Source of the DNA: Thiomargarita sp.
GTDB lineage: Bacteria; Pseudomonadota; Gammaproteobacteria; Beggiatoales; Beggiatoaceae
Direction of reading: 5' to 3'
Assembly (NCBI GenBank): GCA_030618965.1
Contig: JAUXCJ010000146.1
Span: forward strand, 1-5,059
Length of the DNA stretch: 5,059 nt
The position numbers and the translations under genes are program-made. The first letter of the stretch is position 1, and every line of letters starts with the position of its first letter. This document shows positions 5,022-5,059 of this stretch, one piece after another. The notes under the pieces are model-generated. The model did not search any database and was not told where the DNA came from. It saw only the letters and a list, made by a program, of their open reading frames with translations.

Positions 5022-5059
5022 ATGAAAATATGGGTAGATGCAGATGCCTGCCCTGTGGT
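5022..5059 (+). CDS. Start of a YaiI/YqxD family protein (UPF0178, DUF188), partial
   Basis: Only the first 12 codons and two further bases are present, reading MKIWVDADACPV. This is the well conserved beginning of the YaiI/YqxD family, in which the D-A-D-A-C-P motif follows the first beta strand. The family is small (about 150 residues), resembles PIN/NYN-type nuclease folds in its acidic motif, and has no settled function. A GGAG ribosome binding site supports the start. The gene starts 25 bases after the helicase remnant stop and continues beyond the window. Confidence 0.8.
   Translation, partial: MKIWVDADACPV

Overview
The window reads as a moderately AT-rich gammaproteobacterial chromosome fragment. 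The organism can only be inferred. The signs are aryl-polyene-type fatty acid synthase genes, an RND outer-membrane factor tail, DbpA and YaiI relatives, and short TAACTGA-like heptamer repeats placed directly before two start codons. Intergenic TAACTGA direct repeats are, as I recall, a known peculiarity of marine Beggiatoaceae, so a large sulfur bacterium of the Thiotrichales is a reasonable guess, but not proven.

Layout, all genes on the + strand. Positions 3-59 hold the last codons of a NodT/OprM-type efflux outer-membrane protein. A spacer with a small hairpin follows. Positions 181-546 encode a compact two-helix potassium channel with an intact TVGYGD filter. Positions 624-1109 encode a lipoprotein-type patatin-like phospholipase that stops after the nucleophile domain and is probably a remnant. 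Positions 1141-4270 are a compact four-gene block: ketoacyl synthase, chain-length-factor-like partner, hotdog dehydratase and ketoacyl reductase. This matches the ApeO-ApeC-ApeP-ApeQ core of aryl polyene clusters. Positions 4271-4996 are about 720 bases of gene debris: a MepA-like peptidase piece, a piece of an unrecognised protein and the C-terminal RNA-binding domain of a DbpA-type helicase, each in a different frame. From 5022 a YaiI/YqxD (UPF0178) gene begins and runs off the window.

The four Ape-like enzymes supply one elongation cycle: condensation by the KS/CLF pair, keto reduction, then dehydration. Carrier proteins, starter-unit enzymes, the second dehydratase, the terminal ApeR-like synthase and the transport genes are not in the window. 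The first three genes overlap and are probably translationally coupled. The reductase follows after a 24-base spacer made of heptamer repeats.

No clearly undescribed system is visible. The most interesting signals are the heptamer repeats, which sit at the same distance from two start codons, and the enzyme cassette flanked on both sides by truncated genes.
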